A stretch of 64,000 nucleotides of DNA from Gammaproteobacteria bacterium. GTDB taxonomy: Bacteria > Pseudomonadota > Gammaproteobacteria > Burkholderiales > Sulfuricellaceae. The stretch spans positions 1 through 64,000 of the forward strand of contig JAHJGO010000023.1 of the NCBI GenBank assembly GCA_018824405.1, in the 5' to 3' direction. The notes under the pieces were generated by a model. That model saw only the letters and a list, made by a program, of their open reading frames with translations, had not been told where the DNA came from and did not search any database. Of this stretch, positions 63,654-64,000 are shown one piece after another. The translations under genes were made by a program, and so were the position numbers. Numbering within the stretch: position 1 is the stretch's first letter; every line of letters begins with the position of its first letter.

Positions 63654-64000
63654 TTATGGGATGGCTCGCTTCGCCAGAAATTTGTCCAGCTGATTGGCAA
63701 ACGCCGTGCGGTCGCCCTGGCTGAAGCTGGATGGGCCGCCGGTCTCCACCCCGCTGTTACGCAACTGCTCCATGAAATTGCGCATGGTCAGATATTCCCT
63801 AATATTGTCCGGGGTGTAGAACTCGCCGCGCGGATTCAGCGCATGGCCCCCTCGTTCAATCACACTGGCCGCGAGCGGAATGTCCGCAGTGATCACCAGG
63901 TCGCCGGCTTCGATTTGCTTTACGATCTGCTCGTCGGCCACGTCAAAGCCGGATGGCACCTGAATGGCCTTGATAAATGGCGAGGGTGGAGTGCGGATCA
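63654..64000 (-). CDS. UPF0178 (YaiI/YqxD) family protein, 5' end outside window
   Basis: The C-terminal 115 or so residues of a YaiI/YqxD-family PIN-like protein. [21 protein letters not shown], then [31 protein letters not shown] and the terminal FANQLDKFL follow the family order. The frame stays open to the window edge, so the N-terminus lies beyond 64000. A GTG at 63959 is inside the gene, not its start. The function is unknown. Confidence 0.9.
   Translation of the reverse strand, partial: IRTPPSPFIKAIQVPSGFDVADEQIVKQIEAGDLVITADIPLAASVIERGGHALNPRGEFYTPDNIREYLTMRNFMEQLRNSGVETGGPSSFSQGDRTAFANQLDKFLAKRAIP

Overview
The window reads as a chromosomal segment of a free-living betaproteobacterium, most likely of the Nitrosomonadales type (Gallionella/Sulfuricella-like relatives). 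This is inferred from gene order (thiS-thiG-trmB; mlaFED..CB-ABC exporter-ibaG-grxD-murA-his-tat-degS/Nif3; pmbA-darP), from moderately high G+C, and from the c'-type cytochrome and phosphoketolase genes; it was not checked against a database. There is no transposase, phage gene, CRISPR array or tRNA. The only RNA gene seen is a 5S rRNA at the left edge, the end of an rRNA operon.

Layout. 0-4.5 kb: 5S rRNA with terminator, then miaB-phoH-ybeY-corC (tRNA modification, ribosome maturation, envelope), meeting the leftward thiS-thiG-trmB operon. 5.7-8 kb: a lone sulfotransferase and a beta-propeller lipoprotein. 8.3-16.9 kb: an export operon behind a promoter overlapped by a perfect palindrome. 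It encodes a TolC-like channel, a HlyD-like adaptor, an HD-GYP phosphodiesterase, two separate ABC ATPases, two ABC-2 permeases, a c'-type cytochrome and a small membrane protein, mostly with 4-base overlaps. 17-25.3 kb: a Gly/Met-repeat secreted protein, ackA-xfp-tal (phosphoketolase shunt), a patatin-like lipoprotein and two tandem TetR-family paralogues. 25.5-27.4 kb: exbB-exbD and a third membrane protein in the TonB position without a recognisable TonB C-terminus.

27.5-44 kb: a long, almost gap-free run: mlaF-mlaE-mlaD, a TolC-family protein where relatives carry mlaA, mlaC-mlaB, a YadGH-like exporter, ibaG, grxD, murA, hisGDCBHAFIE, hinT and tatABC. A DegS-like protease faces it, with a Nif3-like gene diverging. 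46-59.5 kb: an MSHA-type pilus or type II secretion-like locus headed by a sigma-54-type response regulator, with mshM-, L-, N-, E-, G-, I-, J- and K-like genes and two pseudopilin-like proteins, but no obvious major pilin. 59.6-60.2 kb: a DUF433/PIN-like toxin-antitoxin pair. 60.2-64 kb: pmbA (minus), darP, argJ, and a UPF0178 gene running off the right edge.

Several palindromic elements lie between genes (16.95, 25.4, 53.75, 61.7 and 63.6 kb), and a hairpin cluster sits inside the export operon at 14.8 kb. The regions most worth study are the export operon with its embedded c-di-GMP-type phosphodiesterase and cytochrome, the TolC-for-MlaA replacement in the mla operon, and the ExbBD system with an atypical third partner.
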